A DNA stretch of 64,000 nucleotides, taken from positions 1 to 64,000 of the forward strand of contig NZ_JAQQXR010000011.1 in the NCBI RefSeq assembly GCF_028595325.1, written 5' to 3'. Made by a program: the position numbers and the translations under genes. This document shows, piece after piece, positions 51,501-61,901 of the stretch (position 1 is the stretch's first letter; every line of letters begins with the position of its first letter). Below the pieces are notes generated by a model. It worked only from the letters and a program-made list of their open reading frames with translations, searched no databases and was not told where the DNA came from. This DNA is from Janthinobacterium fluminis (GTDB lineage: Bacteria > Pseudomonadota > Gammaproteobacteria > Burkholderiales > Burkholderiaceae_D).

Positions 51501-52550
51501 GTTGTGCTCCAGCCGGGTCACGTCGAGCCAGTCGCCGTTCGGGTCGACCATGCGCCAGGACGCCAGGTTGTCCAGCGCCGTGCCCCACAGCACGGCTTTT
51601 TTGCCGCCGGCGTTCATCGCCACGTTGCCGCCGATGCAGGAAGCCTCGGCCGAGGTCGGGTCGACGGCGAACACGAAGCCGGCCTTTTCGGCCGCGTCCG
51701 AGACGCGCTTGGTGACCACCCCGGCGCCCGAGTGGACGGTCGCGTACTCGCGGTCCACGCCCGGCAGCATGGTCATTTCCACGGCGCCCAGCGTGATCAA
51801 CTTTTCCGTGTTGATGACGGCCGACAGCGGCGTCAGCGGAATGGCGCCGCCCGTGTAGCCGGTGCCGCCGCCGCGCGGGATGATGGTCAGCCCCAGCTCG
51901 ATGCAGCCCTTGACCAGGCCGGCCATCTCGTCTTCCGTGTCGGGCGTCAGCACGACGAAGGGGTATTCGACGCGCCAGTCGGTGGCGTCGGTGACGTGGG
52001 CCACGCGCGACATGCCGTCGAACTTGATGTTGTGTTTTTCCGTGTAGCGGCCCAGCACCTTGACGGTGCGCTTGCGCAAGTCGTAGGTCTGGCGGAACGC
52101 GTCGCCGAAGTCGGCCACGGCCTTGCCGGCCGCCTTCAGCAGCAGCTCGACGTTGGCGCTGCGCGCCTTGGCCGCGCCGGCGGCCGCGTCGGCGCCGACG
52201 GCGTCCACCGTCAGGCGGCGCTTGTCGACCTCGGCCAGGCGGTGGTGCAGCGCATTGATCAGCTCCTGGCGCCGCTTCGGATTGTCCAGCAGGTCGTCCT
52301 GCAGATAGGGGTTGCGGCGCACCACCCAGATGTCGCCCAGCACCTCGTACAGCATGCGCGCCGAGCGGCCCGTCTGGCGGGCGCCGCGCAACTCGTCGAG
52401 CAGGCTCCAGGCGTCCTCCCCCAGCAGGCGAATGACGATCTCGCGATCGGAAAACGACGTGTAGTTGTAGGGGATTTCGCGCAGCCGGGTGGCGGCGGGA
52501 CCATGCGGCGTTTCGGCCTGGAGAGCGTGGAGGTGTGCGGGGGCGTTCAT
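48528..52550 (-). CDS. Very large FAD-linked oxidoreductase with Fe-S and CCG domains (DUF3683)
   Basis: A 1340-residue multidomain protein. The DUF3683-type N-terminus (about 1-140; [20 protein letters not shown]) is followed by a FAD_binding_4 domain (about 185-400; [32 protein letters not shown]) and a long FAD-oxidase C domain (to about 830; [15 protein letters not shown]). Two 4Fe-4S clusters follow ([12 protein letters not shown] near 868, [13 protein letters not shown] near 937), then two cysteine-rich CCG repeats ([12 protein letters not shown] near 1082, [17 protein letters not shown] near 1207, RCCGESGSL). It combines a D-lactate/glycolate-dehydrogenase-like flavoprotein with a heterodisulfide-reductase-like electron path. 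The hydroxyacid substrate is unknown. Confidence 0.88.
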   Translation of the reverse strand: MNAPAHLHALQAETPHGPAATRLREIPYNYTSFSDREIVIRLLGEDAWSLLDELRGARQTGRSARMLYEVLGDIWVVRRNPYLQDDLLDNPKRRQELINALHHRLAEVDKRRLTVDAVGADAAAGAAKARSANVELLLKAAGKAVADFGDAFRQTYDLRKRTVKVLGRYTEKHNIKFDGMSRVAHVTDATDWRVEYPFVVLTPDTEDEMAGLVKGCIELGLTIIPRGGGTGYTGGAIPLTPLSAVINTEKLITLGAVEMTMLPGVDREYATVHSGAGVVTKRVSDAAEKAGFVFAVDPTSAEASCIGGNVAMNAGGKKAVLWGTALDNLASWRMVDPNGDWLDVTRLEHNLGKIHDAPVAKFKLEWTHPTPRDAARAQPFKTELLEIPGRKFRKEGLGKDVTDKFLAGLPGIQKEGCDGLITSARWILHKMPKHARTVCLEFFGQARDAIPSIVEIKDYLDALPARGEGYTTIRLAGLEHLDERYLRAVGYATKSKRGVLPKMALFGDIVGDDENAVAVAASEVVRLANTRVGEGFVAVSPEARKKFWLDRARTAAIAKHTNAFKINEDVVIPLNRMGEYTDGIERINIELSIKNKLELADALADFFAAGNLPVGKSDDAADDRVDDAEMLGDRVQQAAALLAQVRARWSYVLAELDRPLADVQERLAELGLERLAPVFEARLAQQPGASLLDVVQDRTVRITWKQEIRAQLRQIFNGAAFKSILDEATAIHARVLRSRVFVALHMHAGDGNVHTNLPVNSDNYAMLQDAHHAVARIMVLARSLDGVISGEHGIGITKLEFLTEEEIGEFRSYKQRIDPEGRFNKGKLLNLEGMGADLRNAYTPSFGLMGHESLIMQQSDIGAIATSVKDCLRCGKCKPVCSTHVPRANLLYSPRDKILATSSLIEAFLYEEQTRRGISIKHWEEFEDVADHCTVCHKCVTPCPVNIDFGDVSMNMRNLLRKMDKKSFNPGTAATMFFLNATDPVTINATRKVMIGWGYKAQRLGHDLLKKFAKKQTKAPPPSTGKPPVKAQVIHFINKKMPGNLPKKSARALLDIEDDKVIPIIRNPHKTTADTEAVFYFPGCGSERLFSQVGLATQAMLWEVGVQTVLPPGYLCCGYPQRGAGEFDKAEKMMTDNRVLFHRMANTLNYLDIKTVLVSCGTCYDQLATYEFDKIFPGCRIMDIHEYLLEKDVKLAGVNGTRYMYHEPCHNPMKLQESSKTVNALITTVDNVKIEKNDRCCGESGSLAVTRPDISTQVRFRKEEEMLKGADKLRADGFDGDVKILTSCPSCLQGLSRYNDDSGTTADYIVVEMAKHLLGENWMPDYVKRANDGGIERVLV

Positions 52551-52776
52551 TGTGTGCGTGGACTTTGCGGACTGACCCTAAAGGAGCATTTTAGCGTATT
52601 GCGCCGCACCATGCCGTAACAGCCCTCGGCCAGTCAAGGACAATATGGTCATTTTGACACCATTGAATAGTTCGCAAATGACGCAATCCGCAAAATTAAT
52701 GCTTCAAAAATAGCTCATTTACGACAAAACATGCCACGAAATGGTGTGTTCTGCAAACAAACCATGCCGGCGCGGC

Positions 52777-53268
52777 TCATCCGGCCAGGCGCGCAATGGC
52801 CCGCCAAACACCGTCGGGCACGTACAACAACAGCGTCGTCATCGTCAGATAGCGCGCCAGCTTGCCCAGCGCCATGTAGGCGACGCTGGGCCAGAACGGC
52901 AGCTTGAGCCAGCCGGCCAGCGTGCACAGCGGGTCGCCTATGCCGGGCAGCCAGGCCAGCAGCATGGTCTTGGCGCCGTAGCGGGCCAGCCAGCGGAACC
53001 AGCGCGTGTCGCGCTCCTTGGCGAAGGCTTGCTTGGCGCGGTAGCCCAGCCAGTAGTCGACGGCGCCGCCCAGGGTGTTGCCGACGGTGGCGACGCCGAT
53101 CACCGGCCAGAACAGCGCGGCGTTGGCCTTGACGACGGCGAACACGGCCGGCTCCGAGCCCAGCGGCAGCAGGGTGGCCGAGATAAAGCTGATGATGAAT
53201 ACCGACGTCAGCCCCACTTCCGGCGCCGCCAACAGTTGCAGCAGCCAGGCGATTGTTGATTCGATCAT
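52777..53268 (-). CDS. YqaA-family (DedA-like) membrane protein
   Basis: A 163-residue membrane protein with about four hydrophobic segments. It contains FISATLLPLGSEPAVFAVV and GNTLGGAVDYWLGYRAKQAF, and the re-entrant-loop motif LLAWLPGIGDPLCTLAGWLKLPFWP, characteristic of the SNARE-associated/DedA superfamily. YqaA-type proteins are thought to help lipid or cation movement across the membrane. The start at 53268 (MIESTIAW) is the first one after the 53277-53306 promoter region. Convergent with nothing; divergent from ilvA. Confidence 0.88.
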   Translation of the reverse strand: MIESTIAWLLQLLAAPEVGLTSVFIISFISATLLPLGSEPAVFAVVKANAALFWPVIGVATVGNTLGGAVDYWLGYRAKQAFAKERDTRWFRWLARYGAKTMLLAWLPGIGDPLCTLAGWLKLPFWPSVAYMALGKLARYLTMTTLLLYVPDGVWRAIARLAG

Positions 53269-53276
53269 CGAACTCT

Positions 53277-53306
53277 TTGAGGTTGGCGAAAGGTGTCCAT
53301 TATAAT
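53277..53306 (+). promoter_or_regulatory. Promoter of ilvA
   Basis: TTGAGG at 53277-53282 and a perfect TATAAT at 53301-53306, 18 bases apart, point to ilvA and leave a leader of about 155 bases. Confidence 0.6.
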
Positions 53307-53468
53307 GAAGCGCAGTACCCGCGCAGTACCACCGCCGCAGAGCGGCGCCAGGCCCACCGGCCCGTGGCCGCCCCGCGGCGCCGACTTCGGCTATCCGCCG
53401 CGACGAGCCTTGCAGCACCGAATACGTTCCAGACACTTCCTGGCCCAGAACCACTCTGTTTGCAGACT

Positions 53469-55004
53469 ATGACTATCGACTATCTGAAGAAAATCCTGAC
53501 CGCCCGCGTCTACGACGTCGCCGTGGAAACGCCGCTGGAATTCGCGCCGGCGCTGTCGCAGCGCCTCGACAACCGGGTGTATTTCAAGCGCGAGGACATG
53601 CAGGACGTGTTCAGCTTCAAGGTGCGCGGCGCCTACAACAAGATGGCCCACCTGAGCGAGGCGCAATTGCAGCGCGGCGTCATCTGCGCCTCGGCCGGCA
53701 ACCACGCCCAGGGCGTGGCGCTGTCGGCGGCGCGGCTGGGCTGCCGCGCGCTGGTGGTGATGCCGACGACGACGCCGCCGGTGAAGATCGACGCCGTCAA
53801 GGCGCGCGGCGGCGCCAACGTCGAGGTGGTGCTGTTCGGCGAATCCTACACGGACGCCTACAACCACGCGCTGACGCTGGAAAAAGAGCAGAAGCTGACC
53901 TTCGTCCACCCCTTCGACGATCCGGACGTGATCGCCGGCCAGGGCACGATAGGCATGGAAATCCTGCGCCAGCACGCCGGCCCCATCCACGCCATCTTCG
54001 TCGCCATCGGCGGCGGCGGCCTGATCTCCGGCGTGGCCGCCTACGTCAAGCAGATCCGCCCCGACATCAAGATCATCGGCGTGCAGACGCTGGACTCGGA
54101 CGCCATGGCGCGCAGCCTGAAGGCGGGCGAGCGGGTGACCCTGCCCGACGTCGGCCTGTTCTCCGACGGCACGGCCGTGCGCCTGGTCGGCGAGGAAACC
54201 TTCCGCCTGGCCCGGCAATACGTCGACGAGATCATCATCGTCGACACGGACGCCATCTGCGCCGCCATCAAGGACGTCTTCACGGACACGCGCAGCATAC
54301 TCGAACCGGCCGGCGCGCTGGCCATCGCCGGCGCCAAGGCCTATGTCGAGCGCGCCAGCCTGGGCCGGCACCCGATCCGCCACGAGACGCTGGTGACGAT
54401 CGCCTGCGGCGCCAATATGAATTTCGACCGCCTGCGCTTCGTCGCCGAGCGCGCCGAGCTGGGCGAGTCGCGCGAAGCCGTGTTCGCCGTCACGCTGCCG
54501 GAGCAGCGCGGCAGCTTCAAGCGTTTCTGCGCGCTGGTGGGCGCGCGCAACGTCACGGAATTCAATTACCGCATCAGCGACGAGGCCCAGGCCCACGTGT
54601 TTGTCGGCGTGCAAATCGCCAACCGCAACGAATCGGGCGCGCTGGCGCGCAAGTTCGAGGAACACGCCTTCCAGACGCTGGACCTGACCCACGACGAGTT
54701 GGCCAAGTCGCACATCCGCCACCTGGTCGGCGGCAAGAGCCGGCTGGCCCAGGACGAGTTGCTGTACCGCTTCGAGTTCCCCGAGCGGCCGGGGGCGCTG
54801 ATGCGCTTCCTCGACAGCATGGCGCCGAACTGGAACATTTCGCTGTGCCACTACCGCAGCCAGGGCGGCGACGTCGGCCGCATCCTGATCGGCCTGCAGG
54901 TGCCGCCCGACGAGATGGACGCGTTCGGGAAATTCCTCACCACCCTCGGTTACCGTTACTGGGACGAGAGCAGCAATCCCGTCTACAAGCTGTTCCTGGG
55001 CTAA
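53469..55004 (+). CDS. ilvA: Threonine ammonia-lyase, biosynthetic, with ACT-like domains
   Basis: A 511-residue PLP enzyme of the long biosynthetic type. The PLP lysine is K51 (FSFKVRGAYNKM), and the phosphate-binding loop is AIGGGGLISGV. The C-terminal 180 residues form two ACT-like regulatory domains (REAVFAVTLPEQRGSFKRFC, LYRFEFPERPGALMRFLDSM), through which isoleucine inhibits the enzyme. It deaminates threonine to 2-oxobutanoate, the first step of isoleucine synthesis. The start is the ATG at 53469; upstream codons in frame are not protein-like. Confidence 0.96.
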   Translation: MTIDYLKKILTARVYDVAVETPLEFAPALSQRLDNRVYFKREDMQDVFSFKVRGAYNKMAHLSEAQLQRGVICASAGNHAQGVALSAARLGCRALVVMPTTTPPVKIDAVKARGGANVEVVLFGESYTDAYNHALTLEKEQKLTFVHPFDDPDVIAGQGTIGMEILRQHAGPIHAIFVAIGGGGLISGVAAYVKQIRPDIKIIGVQTLDSDAMARSLKAGERVTLPDVGLFSDGTAVRLVGEETFRLARQYVDEIIIVDTDAICAAIKDVFTDTRSILEPAGALAIAGAKAYVERASLGRHPIRHETLVTIACGANMNFDRLRFVAERAELGESREAVFAVTLPEQRGSFKRFCALVGARNVTEFNYRISDEAQAHVFVGVQIANRNESGALARKFEEHAFQTLDLTHDELAKSHIRHLVGGKSRLAQDELLYRFEFPERPGALMRFLDSMAPNWNISLCHYRSQGGDVGRILIGLQVPPDEMDAFGKFLTTLGYRYWDESSNPVYKLFLG

Positions 55005-55033
55005 GCCCGGTTTAGCCACTTTTACCTGCCATT

Positions 55034-55870
55034 ATGATGAACAACACCGCCGACCTTTCGCCACTGGGCAAAACCGCCGCCTACCGCAGCGACTACGCCC
55101 CCGAACTGCTGTTTCCCATTCCCCGCCAGGGCAAGCGCGACGAGCTGCAATTGCACGGCACCCTGCCCTTTTTCGGCGTCGACATCTGGAACGCCTACGA
55201 ACTGTCGTGGCTCAATCTGCGCGGCAAGCCGCAGGTGGCGATCGCCCGCATCACGGCGCCGGCCGACTCGCCCAACATCGTCGAGTCGAAATCGTTCAAG
55301 CTCTACCTGAACTCCTACAACCAGACCCGGCTGGCCAGCGCGGACGCCCTGCAAGCGCTGCTGCAACAGGACCTGTCGGCGGGCTTCGGCGCCCCCGTGC
55401 AGGTGGCGCTGACCTTGCAGGACGATTTCGCCAGCCTGCAGATGGGCGAGTTGGACGGTTTGCTGCTGGACCGCCTCGACGTCGAGATCAGCCAGTACAC
55501 GCCCTCGCCGCTGCTGTTGAAGGCGGCGCTGGACGAGGCCCCCGTCGAGGAAAAGCTGGTGTCGCACCTGCTCAAGTCGAATTGCCTGGTGACGGGCCAG
55601 CCGGACTGGGGCAGCGTGCAAATCCATTACGCGGGGCCGCAGATCGACCAGGAAAGCCTGCTGAAATACCTGATCGGCTTCCGCGAGCACAACGAGTTCC
55701 ACGAGCAATGCGTCGAGCGCATCTTCGTCGACATCCTGCGCCAGTGCGCGCCGCAAAAACTGGCCGTGTACGCCCGCTACACCCGCCGTGGCGGACTCGA
55801 CATCAACCCCTGGCGCAGCAACTTCAGCACGGGCCAGCGCCCGCCCAACCTGCGCAACGCCCGCCAGTAG
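55034..55870 (+). CDS. queF: NADPH-dependent 7-cyano-7-deazaguanine reductase (long form)
   Basis: A 278-residue, two-domain QueF of the YqcD type. The QueF motif is [16 protein letters not shown], and the catalytic cysteine lies in [20 protein letters not shown]; both domains of the T-fold are present. It reduces preQ0 to preQ1 in queuosine synthesis. It follows ilvA by 29 bases on the same strand and may be co-transcribed. Confidence 0.95.
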   Translation: MMNNTADLSPLGKTAAYRSDYAPELLFPIPRQGKRDELQLHGTLPFFGVDIWNAYELSWLNLRGKPQVAIARITAPADSPNIVESKSFKLYLNSYNQTRLASADALQALLQQDLSAGFGAPVQVALTLQDDFASLQMGELDGLLLDRLDVEISQYTPSPLLLKAALDEAPVEEKLVSHLLKSNCLVTGQPDWGSVQIHYAGPQIDQESLLKYLIGFREHNEFHEQCVERIFVDILRQCAPQKLAVYARYTRRGGLDINPWRSNFSTGQRPPNLRNARQ

Positions 55871-56368
55871 GACCCGGGGCGCGGCGGTCCGAAGGCCACT
55901 GTTGAGGCAGCGCAAACGCGCGCGCGGACGCCGTGTTCGCGCCTTGACAGCCTCGCGCGATACCGCCAAGCTTGTTCCCAGCTGCCGCCGTTCGGCACCG
56001 CCGTTCGGCGCCGCTCCCGCCGGCGCCCGCCCCAGGCGGCCCTTTCCTGATATCCTGAACGCCCTTTTCCCCACCGCCAACGCGACAAAATGAGACTGCA
56101 CGCGTTTTCATTTACAATACAACAAGTGGCGGCAAATTCGCCGGATATCGCCACGGCGCTGAAAAATCGGTAAAAAGCCTTTGCATGATGGGAAAATCCG
56201 GCCGGCGCGACTATTTGATGCCTAAAGTAGCGCCCGCTGCGGCAAGCGGATTGGCGGCGTTTCAAGCGGCCTCAGCCGAAAGAGATTTCATGTTACACGC
56301 GGTAAAAACAAGCCTATAATTCTGCTCGCAAGCCCCCTTTTGTGCATCGCACCATTTCACTTCGTGTT
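55871..56368. other. 498-base intergenic region before ptsN
   Basis: No gene is supported. The first half is GC-rich, with a short 13-base tandem echo (GCCGTTCGGC-x-CC twice near 55987-56012). The second half is less GC-rich and contains a perfect TATAAT at 56315-56320, about 50 bases before the ptsN start, with TTACAC 16 bases upstream as a poor -35 match. This is the likely ptsN promoter. Confidence 0.5.
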
Positions 56369-56851
56369 ATGACTAACCTCAGCAAAATATTATCACTCGA
56401 AAACGTCCTGCTTGATTTAGAAGTATCCAGCAAGAAACGCGCCTTTGAACAAGCCGGCCTGATTTTCGAGAACAATTGCGGCATCGCCCGCTCCACCGTG
56501 TCCGACAACCTGTTCGCCCGCGAACGCCTCGGGTCGACCGGGCTGGGGCATGGCGTGGCCGTGCCGCACGGCCGCATCAAGGGCGCGAAGACGCTGAAGT
56601 CGCCGCTGGCCGCCTTCGTGCGCCTGGCCGAGCCCATCCCCTTCGAGTCGCCGGACGGCAAGCCCGTGAACCTGCTGTTTTTCCTGCTGATTCCCGACCA
56701 TGTGACCCAGCAACACCTGGAAATCCTGTCGGAAATCGCCGAAATGTTTTCCGACGACGCCTTCCGCACGGCGCTGGCGACGGACGCCGACCCCAAATCG
56801 GTGCACTCGCGCATCATCAATTGGCAACCCAGCTTGCAAACGGCGGGTTAA
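56369..56851 (+). CDS. ptsN: Nitrogen-regulatory PTS enzyme IIA
   Basis: A 160-residue EIIA of the mannitol/fructose class. The phosphorylated histidine is in GLGHGVAVPHGRIKGAK, followed by LFFLLIPDHVTQQHLEILSEIAEMF. EIIA-Ntr takes phosphate from the PTS-Ntr chain (PtsP, NPr) and modulates nitrogen, potassium and other responses. The start is ATG 56369 (MTNLSKIL); an earlier GTG adds nine residues without support. It heads ptsN-hprK-rapZ. Confidence 0.94.
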   Translation: MTNLSKILSLENVLLDLEVSSKKRAFEQAGLIFENNCGIARSTVSDNLFARERLGSTGLGHGVAVPHGRIKGAKTLKSPLAAFVRLAEPIPFESPDGKPVNLLFFLLIPDHVTQQHLEILSEIAEMFSDDAFRTALATDADPKSVHSRIINWQPSLQTAG

Positions 56852-56889
56852 ACTGCGGGTCACTATCATTTTTTGAGTGAGCACCGCCC

Positions 56890-57825
56890 ATGCTGCAAAC
56901 ACCGCTGACGATACAACGCCTGTACGACGACAATCGTGAAAGCTTGCAACTGGGCTGGTTCGCCGGCTTCCCCGGCGGCGAACGCCTCATTTCCGGCGAC
57001 GTCGCCTCGGCCGCCGACCAGGTCGGCCACCTGAACCTGATCCACCCGGGCCGCATCCAGGTCTTCGGCCACCAGGAAATCAATTACTACCAGCGCTTGA
57101 AGACGGGTTCGCGCAGCCACGTCATCGGCGAGCTGATCGCCGGCGGCCCGCCCGCCCTGATCATCGCCCAGGGGCTGGAAACGCCGCCCGACATCCTCGC
57201 CATCTGCGACGAAAAAAACATCCCGCTGTTTTCCACGCCGCTGCCGGCGGCCCAGGTGATCGACTTCCTGCGCGTCTACCTGTCGAAAAAACTGGCCCAG
57301 CGCATCATCATGCATGGCGTGTTCATGGACGTGCTGGGCGTGGGCGTGCTGATCACCGGCGACTCCGGCCTCGGCAAGAGCGAGCTGGGGCTGGAGCTGA
57401 TTTCGCGCAGCCACGGCCTGGTGGCCGACGACGCCGTCGAATTCTCGCGCATCGCGCCGAACATGATCGAGGGCCGCTGCCCGCCGCTGCTGCAAAACCT
57501 GCTGGAAGTGCGCGGCCTCGGCTTGCTCGACATCAAGGCGATCTTCGGCGAGACGGCCGTGCGCCGCAAGATGCGCCTGAAGCTGATCGTCCACCTGGTG
57601 CGCCGCAGCGCGCTGGAGGAAGAGGTCGAGCGCCTGCCCTTCCTCTTCCCCACCGAGGACGTGCTGGGCCTGCCGGTGCGCAAGGTCGTCATTCCCGTCG
57701 CGGCCGGACGCAACATCGCCGTGCTGCTGGAGGCGGCCGTGCGCAACACCATCCTGCAACTGCGCGGCATCGACACGCTGCAGGAATTCATGGAGCGCCA
57801 GCGCCAGGCGATGAGCGGCGACTAA
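56890..57825 (+). CDS. hprK: HPr kinase/phosphorylase
   Basis: A 311-residue bifunctional enzyme. The Walker A motif is [19 protein letters not shown], the capping region is [12 protein letters not shown], and the family signature is [20 protein letters not shown]. It phosphorylates and dephosphorylates HPr on serine. In Betaproteobacteria it links the incomplete PTS to global control. It starts 38 bases after ptsN. Confidence 0.96.
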   Translation: MLQTPLTIQRLYDDNRESLQLGWFAGFPGGERLISGDVASAADQVGHLNLIHPGRIQVFGHQEINYYQRLKTGSRSHVIGELIAGGPPALIIAQGLETPPDILAICDEKNIPLFSTPLPAAQVIDFLRVYLSKKLAQRIIMHGVFMDVLGVGVLITGDSGLGKSELGLELISRSHGLVADDAVEFSRIAPNMIEGRCPPLLQNLLEVRGLGLLDIKAIFGETAVRRKMRLKLIVHLVRRSALEEEVERLPFLFPTEDVLGLPVRKVVIPVAAGRNIAVLLEAAVRNTILQLRGIDTLQEFMERQRQAMSGD

Positions 57826-57900
57826 GACCCCCAATTGCAATAAAATGTAAGCAAGATTGCCTTCAGCGCCAAATGGGAAGTTATTGTATGATCGGGGCCT

Positions 57901-58764
57901 ATGCATATCGTCCTCATCACCGGTATTTCCGGCTCCGGCAAATCGGTCGCGCTCAACGTGCTCGAAGACGCCGGCTATTACTGCGTCGACAACCTGCCGC
58001 CCGCGCTGCTGAACAGCCTCGTCTCCACCCTGCGCGAGGAGGGCACGGAATTGCTGGCCGTCGCCGTCGACGCCCGCAGCGCCGAATCGCTGGCCGGCTT
58101 GCCGCAGGACGTCGGCCGCCTGAAAACGGCGGGCCACGACGTCAAGGTGATGTTCCTGACCGCCACCACCCATTCGCTGGTGGCGCGCTTTTCCGAAACC
58201 CGCCGCAGCCACCCGCTGTCGCACGAGTTGCGCCCGGGCCAGAACCCGGCGGCCAGGCGCACGCTGATCGAGTGCATCTCGGAAGAGCGCGAGCGCCTGT
58301 CGGCGATCGAGAAACTCGGCCACGTGATCGACACCTCGGAGCTGAGCGCCAGCAAATTGCGCGGCTGGATCAAGGAAATCGTCGCCATCGAGCGCGCCCC
58401 GCTGACGCTGTTTTTTGAGTCGTTCGCCTTCAAACTGGGCGTGCCGCTGGACGCCGACTTCGTCTTCGACGTGCGGGCCTTGCCGAACCCCTATTACGAC
58501 CTGGCGCTGCGCCCGCTGACAGGGCGCGACGCGCCCGTCATCGCCTTTCTCGACGCCCAGCCGGCCGCCGCCGAACTGCTGACCGACATCCGCGACTTCA
58601 TCGAAAAATGGCTGCCCTCTTTCAAGACGGACAACCGCAGCTACCTGACGGTGGCCGTCGGCTGCACCGGCGGCCAGCACCGTTCCGTGTACATGGCCGA
58701 GCGCCTGGCCCAGTACTTCGGACCAAGCGAACGGGTGGTGCTGCGCCACCGCGAGCAACCGTAG
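57901..58764 (+). CDS. rapZ: RNase adapter protein RapZ
   Basis: A 287-residue protein. The N-terminal Walker A is [22 protein letters not shown], with VDNLPPALL. The C-terminal domain holds the conserved [20 protein letters not shown]. RapZ guides RNase E to the small RNA GlmZ in enterobacteria; in Betaproteobacteria its RNA targets are less clear. It is the third gene of the ptsN operon. Confidence 0.95.
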   Translation: MHIVLITGISGSGKSVALNVLEDAGYYCVDNLPPALLNSLVSTLREEGTELLAVAVDARSAESLAGLPQDVGRLKTAGHDVKVMFLTATTHSLVARFSETRRSHPLSHELRPGQNPAARRTLIECISEERERLSAIEKLGHVIDTSELSASKLRGWIKEIVAIERAPLTLFFESFAFKLGVPLDADFVFDVRALPNPYYDLALRPLTGRDAPVIAFLDAQPAAAELLTDIRDFIEKWLPSFKTDNRSYLTVAVGCTGGQHRSVYMAERLAQYFGPSERVVLRHREQP

Positions 58765-58800
58765 GCCGCCCCGGCTTGCCGCCCCGGCTAGCCGACGGCC

Positions 58801-59886
58801 CTAGGTCAAGTCGCGCAGCGGGTGTGCATACGCCGGCCACACGGGCGCGAAGAAACCCTCCACCATCTGCGCCGTCACGTCGGCCAGCGCCGCCGGCGTC
58901 CAGCGCGGCGCATTATCCTTGTCGATGACCAGCGCGCGCACGCCCTCCAGCACCTCGCCGTTGGCGAAGTTGTGGCGCACCAGGGTGCGTTCCATGCGCA
59001 GGCAGTCGGCCACGCCCAGCGCGGCGCCGCGGCGCAACAGCTCTTGGGTCACCGACATCATCAGCGGCGAGCGCTGCGCCATCGCCGCCAGCGCCCGCTG
59101 CGCGAACGCCGAGTCGTCCGCCGCCAGCGAGGCCGTCACGGCCGCCACGGAGTCCATGCCGAAATGGCGGTCGATGGCGGCGCGCGCGCCCTCCAGCGCG
59201 CTGGCGCCGGCGTCGCCGCGCAAGGGCGCGGCAAAGGCGGCGATGGCGCCGCGCAGTTGCGCGCCCGGCGTCGCCTCGATCAGCGCCGCCAGCTCGGCCA
59301 TGCGCGCCTGCGGCACGAAGTGGTCGGCCAGGCCGGCGTAGAGCGCGTCGGCCGCGCCTATCGTCAACCCCGTCAGCCCCAGGTAATGGCCCAGGCGGCC
59401 CGGTGCCCGCGACAGGAAATAACTGCCGCCTACGTCGGGGAACAAGCCGATGTTCACCTCCGGCATGGCCATCTTCGTGCCCTCGGTGACGATGCGCACG
59501 CGGCTGTCCGGGCCGGCCTGGGCCACGCCCATGCCGCCGCCCATGACGACGCCGTCGAGCAAGGCCACATAGGCTTTCGGGTAGTAATGGATCAGGTGGT
59601 TCAGCGCGTATTCCTCGCTGAAGAAATCCTCCAGCAAGGCGCTGCCGTCCAGCGGCGTGGCGCGTCCGGCGTCGTGGAAGAAGCGGATGTCGCCGCCGGC
59701 GCAAAAGGCTTTCGCGCTGCTGCTGCGTATCACCACGGCGTCGACGCCGGCGTCGTCGCGCCAGGCCAGCAACGCCTGCGCCAGCGCGCGCACCATGTCC
59801 AGCGACAGCGAGTTCAGCGCCTTGGGACGGTCGAGGGTGATGCAACCGGTGCGGTTGCGGACGCAGGTGTGGACGAATTCGCTCAT
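58801..59886 (-). CDS. 3-hydroxyisobutyryl-CoA hydrolase-like enoyl-CoA hydratase family protein
   Basis: A 361-residue crotonase-superfamily protein of the HIBCH type, longer than ordinary hydratases. Motifs are FCAGGDIRFFHDAGR, LDGVVMGGGMGVAQAG, MPEVNIGLFPDVGGSYFLSRAPGRLG and a C-terminal block with RMERTLVRHNFANGEVLEGVRALVIDKDNAPRW. It would cleave 3-hydroxyisobutyryl-CoA in valine breakdown. It sits between rapZ (convergent, 36 bases) and hpf, and interrupts the usual hpf-ptsN adjacency. Confidence 0.9.
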   Translation of the reverse strand: MSEFVHTCVRNRTGCITLDRPKALNSLSLDMVRALAQALLAWRDDAGVDAVVIRSSSAKAFCAGGDIRFFHDAGRATPLDGSALLEDFFSEEYALNHLIHYYPKAYVALLDGVVMGGGMGVAQAGPDSRVRIVTEGTKMAMPEVNIGLFPDVGGSYFLSRAPGRLGHYLGLTGLTIGAADALYAGLADHFVPQARMAELAALIEATPGAQLRGAIAAFAAPLRGDAGASALEGARAAIDRHFGMDSVAAVTASLAADDSAFAQRALAAMAQRSPLMMSVTQELLRRGAALGVADCLRMERTLVRHNFANGEVLEGVRALVIDKDNAPRWTPAALADVTAQMVEGFFAPVWPAYAHPLRDLT

Positions 59887-59952
59887 GACAGGATCGCTGT
59901 GGTGGAAGGAAAGGTATTGTAGCGTGCCCGGCGCCGCGCGCGGCACGGGCGC

Positions 59953-59979
59953 AAAAAAGGGCGCGAGATGCGCGCCCTT
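59953..59979 (-). terminator. Intrinsic terminator of hpf
   Basis: On the minus strand AAGGGCGCG and CGCGCCCTT arms with a five-base loop are followed by TTTTTT. It lies 27 bases after the hpf stop and separates hpf from the hydrolase gene. Confidence 0.85.
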
Positions 59980-60006
59980 AGTTGGGGTGGAAAAGCGGCG
60001 GCCGGA

Positions 60007-60360
60007 TTAGACGGCGGCGGCTTCGAAGGAGTCAGGCAGGTGTTTGATGGCCTCGTGACCGTGCTCTTGCACTTTGGTTTTGTACTTCATGACCTGACGG
60101 TCCAGTTTGTCGATCAAGGTGTCGATGGCAGCATACAGGTCTTGCGACAGGCTTTCCACGTACACGGTCTTGCCGGACATGCGCAGGTTAATTTCCGCTT
60201 TTTGACGCTTTTCTTTTTCTTTCAGGTTATCTACGGTCAGAATGACAGCAATATCAATGACTTGATCGAAATGGCGTTTGACGCGCTCCAGTTTGGTTTG
60301 TACGTATTCACGGATGGCCGGTGTCACTTCGAGATGATGTCCGCTGATAGTGAGATTCAT
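60007..60360 (-). CDS. hpf: Ribosome hibernation promoting factor (short form)
   Basis: A 117-residue protein: [34 protein letters not shown] and [36 protein letters not shown]. Length matches short HPF, without the long-HPF dimerisation domain. It inactivates 70S ribosomes as 100S dimers in stationary phase. The ATG at 60360 follows TAGGAG. It is 72 bases downstream of rpoN, the classic arrangement. Confidence 0.95.
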   Translation of the reverse strand: MNLTISGHHLEVTPAIREYVQTKLERVKRHFDQVIDIAVILTVDNLKEKEKRQKAEINLRMSGKTVYVESLSQDLYAAIDTLIDKLDRQVMKYKTKVQEHGHEAIKHLPDSFEAAAV

Positions 60361-60432
60361 ACACACTCCTAAAGATAATGTCGGGTTCTTGCCTTCGCCG
60401 ATGCGCTGGCGCGCAGAGGAACCAAAGTAAAA

Positions 60433-61896
60433 CTACAACGATTTTCGCAGACTGACTGGCGGGATCTTCAGCGCTTCCCGGTATTTGGCAACAGTACGCC
60501 GCGCAATCACCATGCCTTGTTCTCCCAGCATGTCCGCAATCTTACTGTCGGATAAAGGGTTTTTCGGGTCTTCAGCTCCTGTCAATTGCACAATTAACGC
60601 CCGTATCGCCGTCGACGAGGCTTCGCCCCCCGCTTCGGTGGCGACATGGCTACCAAAAAAATACTTCAACTCAAACATGCCATGCGGGGTCAGCATATAT
60701 TTCTGAGTTGTTACCCGAGAAATAGTACTCTCGTGTAAACCCAGTGTATCAGCTATTTCACGGAGTACAAGGGGGCGCATCGCCACGGCCCCGTGCGAGA
60801 AGAAATTTTTCTGCCGTTCAACAATTGCCTGGGCCACGCGCAAGATGGTGTCGAAGCGCTGGCGCATGTTCTTGATCAACCATTTTGCCTCCTGCAGTTG
60901 CGCGCCCATCGCCCCCTCGCCCTTGCCCTGCTTGAGCAGGTTGGCGTACAGGGCGTTCACGCGCAGGCGCGGCATGACCTCGTGGTTCAGGCTGACCTGC
61001 CAGCCGCTGCGGGCGCGCTTGACGATGACGTCCGGCACGACGTAGTCGGCGACGTCGGCGGCGAACACGGCGCCCGGATGGGGATTGCACAGGCGGATCA
61101 CCGTCTGCGCCTCGCGCAAGTCCTCGTCGTCGCAGGCCAGGGCCTTTTTCAGCTTGTTGAAGTCGCGCTGGGCGAACCAGCCCAGGTGCTGCTCGACGAT
61201 CAACAGCGCCATGCGCCGCGTCACCAGCGCAATGTGCGGCAGGCGCTTGATTTGCAGGGCCAGGCATTCGGCCGCGTTGCGCGCGCCCACGCCGGCCGGG
61301 TCGAAGCTTTGCAGCAGCGCCAGCGCCGTGCGCAGCTCGTCGGCGTCGATCTCCAGCTCGTCCGGCAGGCGCGCCAGGATCGCGTCGAGGCCCTCCTCAA
61401 GGTAGCCGTTGTCGTCGAGCGCGTCGATGATCAGCTCGACCAGCGCGCGGTCGCGCAGCGGCTGCACGGTGACGCGCATCTGCTCCATCAGGTGTTCGCG
61501 CAGCGTGCGCTGGCTCGCCTCCAGCTGCGGCCGGGCGTCGTCGTCCTCGGGCGCCTTGGCGCGGCCGGCCTCGCCCCAGTCGCCGGCCTCGCCGCCGTCC
61601 GGAGCCTCGTAGGGTTCGGCGTCGGCCGCCGCGCCGTCCTGCGCCGGCGCCTCGGCCGACGCCTCGGCCGGCGTCTCGGCCGGCGCCGTGCCCGGGCTCA
61701 GCGCGCCGTCGGCCAGCAGCCGCAGCGAGCGGTCCAGCGGGTCGTCTAGGCGTTCGAGCAGCGGATTATCGCCGAGCAGCTGTTCGAGCTCCTGGTGCAG
61801 CTCCAGGGTCGACAGTTGCAGCAGGCGGATGGACTGCTGCAATTGCGGCGTCAGCGCCAGGTGCTGCGAGGTGCGCAGCTGCAGGGATTGTTTCAT
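60433..61896 (-). CDS. rpoN: RNA polymerase sigma-54 factor
   Basis: A 487-residue sigma-54. The glutamine-rich region I is at the start ([20 protein letters not shown]), then an acidic region II (about 70-125), the core-binding domain, and the RpoN box [15 protein letters not shown] near the C-terminus. All regions are intact. It directs transcription of nitrogen, motility and, in many relatives, PEP-CTERM/exopolysaccharide genes. Its start is five bases after the lptB stop. Confidence 0.96.
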   Translation of the reverse strand: MKQSLQLRTSQHLALTPQLQQSIRLLQLSTLELHQELEQLLGDNPLLERLDDPLDRSLRLLADGALSPGTAPAETPAEASAEAPAQDGAAADAEPYEAPDGGEAGDWGEAGRAKAPEDDDARPQLEASQRTLREHLMEQMRVTVQPLRDRALVELIIDALDDNGYLEEGLDAILARLPDELEIDADELRTALALLQSFDPAGVGARNAAECLALQIKRLPHIALVTRRMALLIVEQHLGWFAQRDFNKLKKALACDDEDLREAQTVIRLCNPHPGAVFAADVADYVVPDVIVKRARSGWQVSLNHEVMPRLRVNALYANLLKQGKGEGAMGAQLQEAKWLIKNMRQRFDTILRVAQAIVERQKNFFSHGAVAMRPLVLREIADTLGLHESTISRVTTQKYMLTPHGMFELKYFFGSHVATEAGGEASSTAIRALIVQLTGAEDPKNPLSDSKIADMLGEQGMVIARRTVAKYREALKIPPVSLRKSL

Positions 61897-61901
61897 CGGT
61901 T

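Noticed and set aside
48603..52619. Plus-strand open frame of 1338 codons antisense to the FAD/Fe-S oxidoreductase
   Set aside because: Same GC-driven shadow effect. The opposite strand carries unmistakable FAD, Fe-S and CCG motifs.
55984..56014. Short 13-base tandem echo upstream of ptsN
   Set aside because: Two copies of a GC-rich unit are within what this base composition produces by chance.
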